The notes: generated by a model not told the origin, from the letters alone. DNA of 64,000 nt from Gracilimonas sp040904925 (GCA_040904925.1 JBBDSP010000006.1:1-64000), one strand, 5' to 3'. Positions 53,296 to 62,711 are shown, numbered from the stretch's first letter. Program-made: numbers and translations.

Positions 53296-54444
53296 TTAAA
53301 CTTCCCGGCCTTTCCACTGAGCCTTTTTGCCGGTGAAATGGTCCCATAGGCAGCGTATAGCCAATATTTCGAACCACAAGATGGTCAAGGGCTGAAGGAT
53401 ACTGATCAGCGGATTCCATTTGAATTTATAATCCAGCATCCATCGCTGTAAAAATATGATACCAATGAGAATTAATGAGAACATCTGCTGCGCTTCAGTC
53501 CCTGTAAAAAGGGCATAAAACGGTAGCACATAAACGATCAACTGAAGTGCTGCCATGAACAGGAAAAGGGGAGTGTTCCGGCCAAAACCAACAAAGAAGT
53601 TTTTCCGAAGTCCTTCAAAAATTTCTTTATGAGACCTATACATACGGCAATTTACTGTTCCAACTCCATCATACATGATAATGGAATTACCATTTCGTTT
53701 TATGGTTTTAGAAAGTTCAACGTCTTCCACAATTTCCTGTTTAACTGAAGTGTGTCCTCCGATCTCATCATAGGTATTTCTGTTAAAGGCAATGAATTGT
53801 CCGCATGCCGCTGCAAATTTCGGGGCCATTTTATCTCGCAAATCTTTGGGGAGCCACTTTGGGTTCTGTTCTACATATTTAGCCGGCAATAAGCTATATA
53901 ACCCATAGTAGATCATTGGAATGATTAGCTTTTCCCAAAAGGTTACTACTTGTTGTTTAGGCCAAACAGTGATGGGGTCTGAATTCTTCAAAGCATTGAC
54001 TGCCTTAGTTATAGCGCTTTCATCTAACCAAACATCTGCATCAATGAATATGAGGTGTTTTCCTTTTGCATGAGCGCTTAATTGGTGGCAAGCCCAAGGT
54101 TTTCCAAGCCAATCACAGGGTTTATCTTCTCCTTTAAGATGATGTAAATTATTGATGATTCCAGAAAGTTTATCTAAGATCTTAGTGGTTCCATCGGTTG
54201 AGTTGTCATTTAAAACGAGAACTTCAAAATTTGGGTAATCCTGTTTGAGAGCCGAAGTAACGCACCGGTCAATTACAGCTTCCTCATTACGGGCCGGAAT
54301 ACAAATACTGGCTAAGGGAGCATTTTTAGCTTCAGGGTTTGAGGAGGGTAATTCATCCAAAGAACGAAATTCAAACCAATTACGTAAAAATACAAAAATT
54401 GTGAACGACAAGTAAAATGCAGCAACGTATAAAAGTATGTCCAT
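53296..54444 (-). CDS. Membrane glycosyltransferase family 2, CruC-like candidate
   Basis: 382 residues. An N-terminal helix (about 2-22) is followed by a GT-A domain: ASICIPARNEEAVIDRC, VLVLNDNSTDGTTKIL, HLIFIDADVWLDES (DxD) and VEDVELSKTIKRNG, then several C-terminal helices. It is divergent from a CrtC-like gene and near a membrane acyltransferase. By analogy with green sulfur bacteria and Salinibacter, where such enzymes glycosylate hydroxylated carotenoids, a carotenoid glucosyltransferase is plausible. The substrate is inference. Confidence 0.8.
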   Translation of the reverse strand: MDILLYVAAFYLSFTIFVFLRNWFEFRSLDELPSSNPEAKNAPLASICIPARNEEAVIDRCVTSALKQDYPNFEVLVLNDNSTDGTTKILDKLSGIINNLHHLKGEDKPCDWLGKPWACHQLSAHAKGKHLIFIDADVWLDESAITKAVNALKNSDPITVWPKQQVVTFWEKLIIPMIYYGLYSLLPAKYVEQNPKWLPKDLRDKMAPKFAAACGQFIAFNRNTYDEIGGHTSVKQEIVEDVELSKTIKRNGNSIIMYDGVGTVNCRMYRSHKEIFEGLRKNFFVGFGRNTPLFLFMAALQLIVYVLPFYALFTGTEAQQMFSLILIGIIFLQRWMLDYKFKWNPLISILQPLTILWFEILAIRCLWDHFTGKKAQWKGREV

Positions 54445-54503
54445 TAACTAAAAATTGATATACCGAACGTTGCCGTTCAGCATTAGTATTACGTTATTTG
54501 ATT

Positions 54504-55580
54504 ATGAATATATCTACAGATTTAGACCGGGTTTCACCTGATTTCAATAAACCGCCAAACGGCTACGAATGGTGGTATTTCGATGGCTTAAGTACCGATG
54601 GAAAATATGGGTTTGTGATCATTTTTTATCACGATAATCCATTCTCTACGAAAAAAATAGCAAAATTGGAGCGCGATGGCTTAAGCAAAGCACCGCATCC
54701 CGCCATCAGCATATCCATTTATAGCAACAACAAGACCATCTACTATAGTTTCCTGGAATTTGATGAAAAGGAGTTTGCTTGGGATAATGAGGAATTAAAG
54801 CTAACCATTGAGAACCATTCATTTCAATATGACATCCGGGAGAATATGTTATGCTTTGAAATGAAGGTCGATCAGAAATTGGCTTCCGGTTATGGCATCA
54901 AGGGTGAAATAAGAGGGCAAGGGGGATTAACACCATCCTCGCTCATTGAATCAAAAAGTAAGGATGACCACATGTGGAATCTGGTTTTACCTGTAATGGA
55001 ATTCGAGGCTGAACTCGAAGTGAATGGTTTAAATGGAAAGGAAGGCCTACTGCTGGAAGGGCGGGGGTATCACGATCATAATACGGGATACGAACCCATG
55101 AAGGATAGCTTTAAGGATTGGTATTGGGGGCGGTGCCACTTCGATGAATTTACGCTGATCTACTATCTGATGGATAAGCACGATTCCCAACAGCTGGAAG
55201 CTTGGCTGATAGATGCCGACAACCAAACTGTTCATGAGTCTATAACTGATGCTGAATGGAGCTATAATACCAAAAATTGGTTCGGACTGAATTCAGCTCG
55301 TAAAATAGAGTTAGAATCAAGTCAAGTATCTGTAAATATTCAATGTAAAGATAAGATTGACGATGGTCCTTTCTATCAAAGATTTAGAAGTGATTTTATA
55401 ATTAACTATAACGGTCAAGTTTATGCAGTGCATGGTATTTCAGAATATATACTGCCTCAAAACATATATAGAAAACTATTCTGGCCATTGGTGCATATGA
55501 GGCTTAGGTATATAGATGAGAAGCCACACTGGGTGCAAAAATCCAAGCTGATGTATCCGTGGACGTGGCAACCTAAATAA
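54504..55580 (+). CDS. crtC: CrtC-like carotenoid 1,2-hydratase
   Basis: About 358 residues. The start is taken as the ATG at 54504, two codons after a TTG. Family features: YEWWYFDGLSTDGKYGFVII near the N-terminus, LEGRGYHDHNTGYEPM and DWYWGRCHFDEFTLIYYLMD mid-protein, and a C-terminal PQNIYRKLFWPLVHMRLRYI. CrtC adds water to the terminal psi end of acyclic carotenoids, creating the hydroxyl that can be glycosylated. A 59-base spacer with a GAACG/CGTTC inverted repeat separates it from the divergent glycosyltransferase gene. Confidence 0.85.
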   Translation: MNISTDLDRVSPDFNKPPNGYEWWYFDGLSTDGKYGFVIIFYHDNPFSTKKIAKLERDGLSKAPHPAISISIYSNNKTIYYSFLEFDEKEFAWDNEELKLTIENHSFQYDIRENMLCFEMKVDQKLASGYGIKGEIRGQGGLTPSSLIESKSKDDHMWNLVLPVMEFEAELEVNGLNGKEGLLLEGRGYHDHNTGYEPMKDSFKDWYWGRCHFDEFTLIYYLMDKHDSQQLEAWLIDADNQTVHESITDAEWSYNTKNWFGLNSARKIELESSQVSVNIQCKDKIDDGPFYQRFRSDFIINYNGQVYAVHGISEYILPQNIYRKLFWPLVHMRLRYIDEKPHWVQKSKLMYPWTWQPK

Positions 55581-55586
55581 TTTAGG

Positions 55587-56252
55587 CTAAAACTGGTATT
55601 TGAAGCCCTCATCAGAAAACCCTGCGACTTCCCTTGTTTGCACTAAAATCCGATGTAAATCTTTCTGAAATAATTCCGTTAATTTATTTCTGTCCAGTTG
55701 TTTACTATGATCAACTGAATTTCCTATTGATAAATAAAGTTCCGGTTTGCTGCTTCTGAGTGTATGAGAGTAAATCGCAACAGGAACATAATCAATTTCG
55801 TCGGTTTGAGAATACAGCCATGCCAATCCTTTTTTGAATTCCGGCTTTGATTCTGAGACCGGTGTGATCTTTCCTTCAGGATAAATAAAAAGGCTGGCAT
55901 GATCCCGCTCCATGGATTTGACGGCATAACGAAGTGATGATATAGACGCTTTAGGATCGTCAAGATTAATAGAAAATGCCCCGATCTTACTGAAGAAAGT
56001 GTATTGTCTCATTTGCTTGTCTTCCATGATAGCACGGGCATTCTGGTGGAAAAAATTCTCATTGAGATAGAGCGGAATAAGGCCATCCCACCAGGAATTA
56101 TGATTCAGGAAATACACCGTCTTGGCATTTGGTTCAGGAAAATAATTCTGTTTCACCCAAACTTGTTTAAATCTGCGTTTTAATGACCATTTGGTGTATT
56201 TATCGAAAAACCAGATGAAGAATCGGGATTCGTCTGCGGGTATGATATTCAA
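55587..56252 (-). CDS. Lysophosphatidate-type acyltransferase, CruD-like candidate
   Basis: 221 residues, PlsC superfamily. The HxxxxD catalytic motif is NHNSWWDG near residue 48 and the glycerol-phosphate-type motif is YPEGKITP near 123. The middle has MEDKQMRQYTFFSKIGAFSI. It converges on crtC with a 6-base gap. In carotenoid glucoside ester producers a PlsC-like enzyme acylates the sugar; that role is inferred here. A phospholipid acyltransferase is the alternative. Confidence 0.8.
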   Translation of the reverse strand: MNIIPADESRFFIWFFDKYTKWSLKRRFKQVWVKQNYFPEPNAKTVYFLNHNSWWDGLIPLYLNENFFHQNARAIMEDKQMRQYTFFSKIGAFSINLDDPKASISSLRYAVKSMERDHASLFIYPEGKITPVSESKPEFKKGLAWLYSQTDEIDYVPVAIYSHTLRSSKPELYLSIGNSVDHSKQLDRNKLTELFQKDLHRILVQTREVAGFSDEGFKYQF

Positions 56253-56301
56253 AGCATTCTTTTTTTGGTGATAATAGGGGGTTGTACCTTATCTTTCAAA
56301 C

Positions 56302-56961
56302 ATGAAGAAGCACAGACATAAACCAATCGTTCAAATAACAGCCGAAGAGATTGAGCAGTATGCGCTGGCAATGACTACAGAAGAGTCTCATCAAGTCCAA
56401 GAGCTGGTAGCCTCCTCAGCTGCTAAGTTGGATTACATCGACATGCTAAGCGGAAATTTAGTGGGTCAGTTACTGAGACTGCTTATTAAGGTCAGCGGTG
56501 CTAAACGTGTTTTGGAGATCGGGACGTTTACAGGTTATTCTGCACTAATGATGGCAGAGGCTCTTCCCGAAGATGGTGAGATCACAACTATCGAAATGAA
56601 TATCAGGTATCAGGAACTTGCTGAGCAACATTTTGATGAATTTGACAGCAATGGTAAGATCAGTCTTATCAAAGGTAATGCCCGAGAAATAGTTGGGGAA
56701 CTGGATGAATATTTCGATCTGGTATATCTGGATGGCGACAAGATCAGCTACCCATTTTATTTTGAGCAATATGTGAATAAGCTAAAAGAAGGCGGATTAA
56801 TGGTGATCGATAATGCTTTGTGGAATGGAACCGTCTTAGAACCCGAAGATCAAAAAGCAGAGGCTTTGCATCGATTTAATAAACAGGTTGCTGATGATGA
56901 CAGAGTGGAGCAGGTTTTACTTGCTGTAAGCGACGGTGTAACGATAATCAGAAAGAAATAA
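56302..56961 (+). CDS. SAM-dependent O-methyltransferase (caffeoyl-CoA OMT-like)
   Basis: 219 residues. The SAM site is VLEIGTFTGYSALMMAEAL near residue 72, the metal/acidic loop is DLVYLDGDKISYP and VIDNALWNGTVLEP follows. Family 3 O-methyltransferases of bacteria act on catechol-like or unknown substrates. It is divergent from the acyltransferase gene with a 49-base spacer, so a link to carotenoids is possible but unsupported. Confidence 0.85.
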   Translation: MKKHRHKPIVQITAEEIEQYALAMTTEESHQVQELVASSAAKLDYIDMLSGNLVGQLLRLLIKVSGAKRVLEIGTFTGYSALMMAEALPEDGEITTIEMNIRYQELAEQHFDEFDSNGKISLIKGNAREIVGELDEYFDLVYLDGDKISYPFYFEQYVNKLKEGGLMVIDNALWNGTVLEPEDQKAEALHRFNKQVADDDRVEQVLLAVSDGVTIIRKK

Positions 56962-57039
56962 ATTAATTTGGGTAATAACAGAGAGAATATTCTAACTTTT
57001 TATAAGTTTAATTTATGAGTAACAACAAAATAGAGTCAT

Positions 57040-57528
57040 ATGAAATTTTCAGTCTTATTCTTAGTAACGATTTTTTCTTTAGGGACAGCTTGTTCTCAAA
57101 TACCGGATTTTGGAGGAGCAATAATGAATAGTGTGGAAGAATTAAAGTCTGATCACAGCTCAAATTATCCCGTGGAAGGAAAGATTACAAAGACAGTTAC
57201 TTCAGAACAGGTCTTTAAAATGGAATGGGAAAAAGTGCATGAGGGGATGAGTCCCATTCCTGAGCGGCCGATAGTAAACTTTGAGGAACGTTTCGTGATT
57301 TTAGTGATGCTTGAAACGAAGCCAACCGGTGGGTTTGGGTTTGACGAATTTAGGGTTCACGAAAACGCTGATCAGTATGTGGTCTTTTATTCAGAAGCAC
57401 ACCCCGGTGATGGTTGTTTTACTACTCAGGCATTAACCCGTCCTTATAAGTTTATTTCTGTGCCGAATACTGACAAAGAAGTGGAATTTGTTAAAGGTGA
57501 CACGGTTTTTAATCACTGTAATGAATAA
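57040..57528 (+). CDS. Lipoprotein with PrcB C-terminal domain
   Basis: 162 residues. The signal ends at GTACSQ with the lipobox Cys near residue 18. The C-terminal half matches the PrcB domain: VILVMLETKPTGGFGFDEF, SEAHPGDGCFTTQALTRPYK and ISVPNTDKEVEF. PrcB was first described as a part of the treponemal PrtP protease complex; elsewhere its function is unknown. Confidence 0.82.
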   Translation: MKFSVLFLVTIFSLGTACSQIPDFGGAIMNSVEELKSDHSSNYPVEGKITKTVTSEQVFKMEWEKVHEGMSPIPERPIVNFEERFVILVMLETKPTGGFGFDEFRVHENADQYVVFYSEAHPGDGCFTTQALTRPYKFISVPNTDKEVEFVKGDTVFNHCNE

Positions 57529-57657
57529 GAGATTTTCTAATATGTTTTCTGTCTTTTTCTGAAAAAATATAATTCGGAAATTTTGTTTTCGGGCAGTAGA
57601 TTTATTGCAGTTCAGGTCGGTTAGTAAGATGTTTTAAAACATAAATTGCGGGGAGAT

Positions 57658-58536
57658 ATGAAAATCAATGGGATATTATTTTTGGTCATTTTAAGCAGCT
57701 TTTTTTTAGCCACTTCTGTCCACGCTCAGGACAATGCAGTGCAATCCGATGTTTACAGAATAGTTACAAATGATGGCAATACTTACATCGGAACATTGGT
57801 GTCTGAGAATGATACAGAGGTGGTGATCAGAACTGAAAGTGTCGGAGAGATCACCTTACAACGATCTAATATTAAGTCAATGGAGAAAATTGATCCGAAG
57901 CGTATCAGGGAAGGGGAATACTGGCATGAGAATCCACACAGCACGCGCTATTTATTCAGCACCAGTGCTATCGGTCTTCGGAAAGGGGAAGGCTATTATC
58001 AAAATACATGGATTTTTTTCAATAACGTCAATTATGGGGTCACTGATAATATTTCACTTGGTGCAGGCTTGATACCCACATTTCTATTTGGTACAGGTTC
58101 GGTGCCCTTTTGGATCATGCCAAAATTATCAATTCCTATATCAACTGAGTCTTTCCATATTGCTGCCGGCGGATTGTTTGGAGGGGTTTTAGGTGAAGAA
58201 AATGCAGGGGTAGGTCTTGCCTATGGTATCGCCACCGTTGGTAACAGAGATAGCAACTTATCCTTAGGGCTGGGTTATGGATATGCCGACGGAACCTGGG
58301 CCGATATTCCGCTTATCAATGTAAATGGCATGTACAGGTTTAAGAAGAATATGTACTTCATTAGCGAGAACTATTTTGTTACTGCAGGTGGAGAAACTTT
58401 GGGCTTGTTGTCAGTAGCCTTACGCTGGGCGCCTGAAAACTTTGCGTTAGATTTTGGACTGCTCCGCCCAACCGATACTGGTGGCGAGTTTATAGGAGTC
58501 CCCTGGCTTGGTATAGCCATTCCATTCGGTAAATAA
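57658..58536 (+). CDS. Outer-membrane-type protein with N-terminal Sm-like segment
   Basis: 292 residues from the ATG, which has GGGAGA just upstream; the TTG four codons earlier is less likely. The signal peptide ends at VHAQ near residue 23. Residues about 32-75 (VYRIVTNDGNTYIGTLVSEN onward to IKSMEKIDP) read like a small SH3/Sm-like barrel, then a beta-strand-rich part with Gly-Tyr-Trp-rich strands ends in WLGIAIPFGK. Likely surface or outer-membrane located. No named family recognised. Confidence 0.7.
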   Translation: MKINGILFLVILSSFFLATSVHAQDNAVQSDVYRIVTNDGNTYIGTLVSENDTEVVIRTESVGEITLQRSNIKSMEKIDPKRIREGEYWHENPHSTRYLFSTSAIGLRKGEGYYQNTWIFFNNVNYGVTDNISLGAGLIPTFLFGTGSVPFWIMPKLSIPISTESFHIAAGGLFGGVLGEENAGVGLAYGIATVGNRDSNLSLGLGYGYADGTWADIPLINVNGMYRFKKNMYFISENYFVTAGGETLGLLSVALRWAPENFALDFGLLRPTDTGGEFIGVPWLGIAIPFGK

Positions 58537-58585
58537 TTATCCTGTGTTATTACGATATTAGGCCAAACAAATCTAATATCATCTT

Positions 58586-59830
58586 ATGGCTTTACAGGTA
58601 TTAATTATTGGGAAGGTATGGCCTGAACCAAACTCCTCAGCTGCAGGCTCTCGAATGATGCAGCTTATAGAAGTTTTTAAATCTCAAAATTGGGATATCA
58701 CATATGCTTCAGCTGCTTCAGAAAGTCCTTTTTCAGCGAATCTTGAGGATGCAGGGGTTGAGGCCGTTCATATCAGAATAAATGATTCATCTTTTAATAC
58801 ATTTGTACAAGATCTGAACCCTGAGATGGTGCTTTTTGATCGCTTTATGACAGAGGAGCAATTTGGATGGAGAGTGGCGGAATATTGTCCAAAGGCAATG
58901 CGGATTTTAGATACTGAAGATCTTCATTGTTTAAGGGGAGCGAGGCATCAGGCTTTCAAAGAGGATAGGGATTTTCAGGAATCAGACCTGTTCAATGAAC
59001 TTGCCAAAAGAGAGATCGCCAGCATTCTTCGGTGTGACCTTTCCCTGGTCATTTCAACCTTCGAAATGAAGTTGTTGAAAGAGATTTTCAAAGTTGATGA
59101 AAGCTTACTTTTATATCTGCCTTTTCTTTTGGATGGTATTAATAAAAATGATGTAAACAATTGGCATTCATTTGGTAAACGTGATCACTTTACATCTATA
59201 GGAAACTTCCTTCATAAGCCAAACTGGAATGCAGTGCTGTATTTGAAAGAAGAAATATGGTCGTTAATTCGAAAGCAATTGTCTCAGGCTGAATTGCATA
59301 TTTATGGAGCCTATCCATCCCAAAAAGTTGAACAGTTACATAATCCTGAAGAGGGGTTTTTAGTAAAGGGTAGGGCAGAGGATGCCAAAGAAGTAGTGGG
59401 AAAAGCCCGTGTGTTGCTTGCACCAATTAGATTCGGGGCAGGACTTAAAGGTAAACTTATTGAAGCCATGCAATGTGGCACTCCAAGTGTGACTACCTCG
59501 ATCGGTGCAGAAGCCATGCATGAAGACTTACCCTGGCCGGGCTCTGTTACAGATGACCCCGAAGAATTCGCATTGCGGGCTGTGGAATTGTATAAAGAAG
59601 AGAGGAAATGGAGTGAAGCTCAGGAAGCCGGAATTTCCATAATCAATAAGCTATACAATAAAGAAGAGTTGGGAGGTATGCTCATTAAAGAGATTGAAGA
59701 AATACGGGGAAACCTCAACAAACATCGCCGACAGAATTTTATAGGTGAAATTCTACAGCATCATACAGCTGCAAGCACCAAGTATATGAGCAAGTGGATA
59801 GAAGCGAAGAATGATTGCAATACCCCTTAG
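58586..59830 (+). CDS. Glycosyltransferase, GT-B fold
   Basis: 414 residues. The C-terminal part has the donor-site segment APIRFGAGLKGKLIEAMQCG followed by TPSVTTSIGAEAMHED, typical of GT1/GT4 family enzymes. The N-terminal half is a Rossmann-like domain with LIIGKVWPEPNSSAAGSRMM. Acceptor unknown. It converges on the RNA methyltransferase gene with a 4-base overlap. Confidence 0.82.
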   Translation: MALQVLIIGKVWPEPNSSAAGSRMMQLIEVFKSQNWDITYASAASESPFSANLEDAGVEAVHIRINDSSFNTFVQDLNPEMVLFDRFMTEEQFGWRVAEYCPKAMRILDTEDLHCLRGARHQAFKEDRDFQESDLFNELAKREIASILRCDLSLVISTFEMKLLKEIFKVDESLLLYLPFLLDGINKNDVNNWHSFGKRDHFTSIGNFLHKPNWNAVLYLKEEIWSLIRKQLSQAELHIYGAYPSQKVEQLHNPEEGFLVKGRAEDAKEVVGKARVLLAPIRFGAGLKGKLIEAMQCGTPSVTTSIGAEAMHEDLPWPGSVTDDPEEFALRAVELYKEERKWSEAQEAGISIINKLYNKEELGGMLIKEIEEIRGNLNKHRRQNFIGEILQHHTAASTKYMSKWIEAKNDCNTP

Positions 59831-60972
59831 TAAAGCTCATATTCCAGTAATCGGGCATCAATGGTAGAATTATAGAATTCTATGCGCTGATTGGTTCTGA
59901 GTCCGATCTTCTTGGCCAGATCAAAATTACCGGTAAATACATATCCCCAATATCCGGTTGCTTCTTGTTTGAAGAAATCTCCAATCCCTTCATAAGTAGG
60001 CTCAAGATCCTTCTCGTTTCCGATCCGGTCTCCATAAGGAGGGTTGAGCATGATTACCCCGGTTTTATCAGAAGGAATTTCGGTTTCGCTGAAATCACAT
60101 TTTTTGACTTCAATGAGATGATCCAGTCCGGCAGTTCGGGCATTTTTTCGGGTGGCATTGACCGCACGTATGTCATGATCAGTAGCAATAATACGGCCTT
60201 CAAAATCTTTCTCTGATCTATTTTTCAGATCCGAACGCAGATCGTTCCAGCGCTCTTCATCAAAACCAAGAATGTGCTTGATCCCATAATTAGGTCTGAG
60301 TAAGCCGGGTGCCTTATTTAGAGCCTGCAAGGCAGCTTCAATGGCAATAGTACCGCTACCACACATAGGATTGATAAAATGCTGTCCGGGTTTCCATTTA
60401 CTAGCCAAGATCAAAGCAGCAGCCAGGGTTTCCTGCATGGGAGCCACGCTGGTTTCAGTTCGGTATCCCCGCCTTGAAATAGATTCACCGGAGGTATCTA
60501 AATAGATCTGTGCACGGTCATTTTTCCAGAAGATGAATACAACTGTTTTATTTAGATTCGGCCCGGAATCAGGTCTGACGCCTGTTTTTTGGCGAATACG
60601 GTCAACGATAGCATCTTTGGCTTTTAGATTGGCAAATTGAGTGTTTGTAACTGTTCGTGTTTTGATAAAAGAGGTCACGCTTACGTAGCCATGTTTATCA
60701 ATGTAATCTTCCCAGGGAATTTTAATGAGTTCATTGTAAAGCTCTTCACCATTCTTGGGTCGGCAATCTTTCAGCATAAAATGAACACGATGCGCCGTCC
60801 TGAGGCTCAGGTTCAGGTTCATACAGTCATTCAAAGAACCTTTGGTTTCAATTCCCGCCAGACGTTCTTTGACGATGGGAAATCCAAGGTCCGACACTTC
60901 TTGCCGAAGAAGAGGGGTAATGCGCTTTGGACAGGTAATAGAGATCGTGCTTTGTTGGGTAAAATCAGCCAT
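59827..60972 (-). CDS. THUMP-domain RNA methyltransferase (RlmL N-terminal / YpsC type)
   Basis: 381 residues. A THUMP region comes first (SLNDCMNLNLSLRTAHRVHF). The SAM-binding motif NPMCGSGTIAIEAALQAL is near residue 200 and the N2-guanine-type catalytic LNPPYGDRIG near 310. The length suits the stand-alone UPF0020 methylase (E. coli RlmL has an extra C-terminal domain). It probably methylates a guanine in 23S rRNA. Confidence 0.88.
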   Translation of the reverse strand: MADFTQQSTISITCPKRITPLLRQEVSDLGFPIVKERLAGIETKGSLNDCMNLNLSLRTAHRVHFMLKDCRPKNGEELYNELIKIPWEDYIDKHGYVSVTSFIKTRTVTNTQFANLKAKDAIVDRIRQKTGVRPDSGPNLNKTVVFIFWKNDRAQIYLDTSGESISRRGYRTETSVAPMQETLAAALILASKWKPGQHFINPMCGSGTIAIEAALQALNKAPGLLRPNYGIKHILGFDEERWNDLRSDLKNRSEKDFEGRIIATDHDIRAVNATRKNARTAGLDHLIEVKKCDFSETEIPSDKTGVIMLNPPYGDRIGNEKDLEPTYEGIGDFFKQEATGYWGYVFTGNFDLAKKIGLRTNQRIEFYNSTIDARLLEYELY

Positions 60973-61065
60973 ACGTGATGAACTTAAAAGGTTACTGAAG
61001 TTGTCATCCCCTTAGATGTTATGTAATTCGTTGACACCCTTGGATAGAGTAGAAATGTAAAACAT

Positions 61066-61105
61066 AAAAAATGGAGTTCCTCTTGCGAAGAACTCCATTG
61101 TTAAT
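61066..61105 (-). terminator. Rho-independent terminator after the FKBP gene
   Basis: AATGGAGTT pairs with AACTCCATT around a 12-base loop. On the minus strand the stem is followed by TTTTTTATGTTTT. It lies directly downstream of the FKBP stop. Confidence 0.75.
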
Positions 61106-61123
61106 TTCGATAGAAGTCTATGA

Positions 61124-61555
61124 TCAGTTTACGATCTCAACCAATTCGATATCAAAAGTCAGGTCTTTGCCTGCAAGAGGATGGTTAGCATCAATAGTGA
61201 TGTTCTCATCTTCTACTTTTGTGATCTGAACCGGAACAGGTTGTCCGTTTGGCTGATTAAGTTGCAACTGCATTCCAACTTCAGGCTGAATGTCTTCAGG
61301 AAGTTGTTCTCGTTCAATAGACAGTTCAAGATCTTCTCTGCGATCGCCATAGGCTTCAGCAGACTCAATTTTAGCAGTAGTAGAATCTCCAACTGCTAAA
61401 CCAACTACAGCTTTTTCAAAACCGGGAATCAATTTTCCTTCTCCCAGTGTTACTTCCAATGGATCTCTTTCAGCAGAAGTGTCAAAAACTGATCCGTCTT
61501 CTAATTTTCCAGTGTAGTGGACTTTTACGGTGTCACCGTCTTTTACTTTAGACAA
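61124..61555 (-). CDS. FKBP-type peptidyl-prolyl isomerase, SlyD-like
   Basis: 143 residues from a TTG start. DGDTVKVHYTGKLEDGSVFD opens the FKBP domain, GEGKLIPGFEKAVVGLAVGD follows, and an insert-in-flap region (EDLELSIEREQLPEDI) marks the SlyD subfamily. It lacks the His-rich metal-binding tail of E. coli SlyD. The frame runs further upstream to an ATG, but that stretch is AT-rich, unlike the family, and contains a promoter-like TATCTTTA (61592-61599), so TTG is preferred. Cytosolic folding helper. Confidence 0.88.
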   Translation of the reverse strand: MSKVKDGDTVKVHYTGKLEDGSVFDTSAERDPLEVTLGEGKLIPGFEKAVVGLAVGDSTTAKIESAEAYGDRREDLELSIEREQLPEDIQPEVGMQLQLNQPNGQPVPVQITKVEDENITIDANHPLAGKDLTFDIELVEIVN

Positions 61556-61641
61556 AATAAATATTGTTTTAATTGTGAATATATTGTGCGCTAAAGATAC
61601 AGAATATTTAACACTTTTGAGGATTGTAAACACCTATTAAC

Positions 61642-62070
61642 ATGATCAGCGATAACAAAGACATTCATCAAGTACTCAAAGAGGCAAAAACCGTAGCTAT
61701 GATCGGCTGTTCGCCCAATGAGTATCGTACAAGTAATTATACTGCTAAGTTTCTGCAGGAGAGAGGGTATCGTGTGATCCCCGTAAATCCCGAGGCAGAG
61801 GAGATCTACGGAGAAAAAAGCTATGCTAAGCTGACTGATATACCATCCGATGTGCGTATTGACATCGTTAATATTTTTCGAAATTCAGAGTTTTCAGCAG
61901 ATGCCATTCAGGATGCTGCAAAATGGAAAAAGAAAACAGGTCAAGATCCGGTCGTATGGACTCAGCTTGATGTTTCATCCCCAGAAGCAGAAAAGATCGC
62001 TAAAGAAAACGAATTACCCTACATCAAAAACCGCTGCATTATGGTGGAATGGGACCGTAATTTTAAATGA
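61642..62070 (+). CDS. CoA-binding protein (YccU family)
   Basis: 142 residues. AKTVAMIGCSPNEYRTSNYT is the glycine-type nucleotide loop, and YRVIPVNPEAEEIYGEKSYA with the C-terminal NRCIMVEWDRN match the YccU CoA-binding fold related to succinyl-CoA synthetase. Cytosolic; function unknown. Confidence 0.9.
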   Translation: MISDNKDIHQVLKEAKTVAMIGCSPNEYRTSNYTAKFLQERGYRVIPVNPEAEEIYGEKSYAKLTDIPSDVRIDIVNIFRNSEFSADAIQDAAKWKKKTGQDPVVWTQLDVSSPEAEKIAKENELPYIKNRCIMVEWDRNFK

Positions 62071-62072
62071 GA

Positions 62073-62114
62073 AATGTTGAATTTTGAATTAAAACCAACT
62101 CAAAATTCAACATT
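62073..62114. repeat. 15-bp inverted repeat, TGTTGAATTTT family
   Basis: AATGTTGAATTTTGA (62073-62087) is the exact complement of 62100-62114 with a 12-base loop. It sits just after the CoA-binding protein gene and before the end of the convergent YajQ gene. The same core words form the 25-bp hairpin at 9139-9197. Confidence 0.8.
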
Positions 62115-62131
62115 CAAAATTTCCAATTCCT

Positions 62132-62620
62132 TTACTTCATATTCACAAACTGCAGTGGCACTCCCATATCTTTTGATTTCAGGTGTTGGATGACCGACTG
62201 TAGATCATCGATCTTCTTACCGTCAACGCGTACCTGGTCGTCCTGAATTTGAGGCTGTACTTTTACTTTCAGGTTCTTGATCTCCTTCACTATCTTCTTT
62301 GCGGTTTCCCGGTCAATGCCTTCCTTAAGTATCACATCCATTTTTAAATGTCCCTGGGATGAACCTTCAGGCTCTTTAAAATCCAGCACTTTCGTACTGA
62401 TTCCGCGTTTAATGAAGTTTTTGATCAGCATGTCTTTGACAGCTTCCATTTTCATGCTTTCAGCGGCAACCAAATGGATGCGGTTTTCTTTTTTGTGGAA
62501 TTCTACTTCGGTGTGAAGTCCGCGGAAGTCGTACCGGGTATTGATTTCTTTCAGAGTATTGTTGATGGCATTGTCAACTTCTTGTGCGTCTACTTTATTT
62601 ACGATATCAAATGAGGCCAT
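62132..62620 (-). CDS. yajQ: YajQ-family nucleotide-binding protein
   Basis: 162 residues. MASFDIVNKVDAQEVDNAIN, then INTRYDFRG, the central KNFIKRGISTKVLDF and the C-terminal VRVDGKKIDDLQSVIQHLK are diagnostic of UPF0234/YajQ. Members bind nucleotides (cyclic di-GMP in Xanthomonas). Its role here is unknown. Confidence 0.95.
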   Translation of the reverse strand: MASFDIVNKVDAQEVDNAINNTLKEINTRYDFRGLHTEVEFHKKENRIHLVAAESMKMEAVKDMLIKNFIKRGISTKVLDFKEPEGSSQGHLKMDVILKEGIDRETAKKIVKEIKNLKVKVQPQIQDDQVRVDGKKIDDLQSVIQHLKSKDMGVPLQFVNMK

Positions 62621-62711
62621 AAAGGAAGTTTTAATTTAGAAATTGGAAATTTTGAATTGGTGCATTGTTTAGAATGATCAATCAAGTCGAATAAGACCAC
62701 TTTATCATTTT

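Noticed and set aside
61556..61633. N-terminal extension of the FKBP protein
   Set aside because: AT-rich, unlike the family's N-terminus, and contains a promoter-like TATCTTTA; the TTG at 61555 matches the family start.
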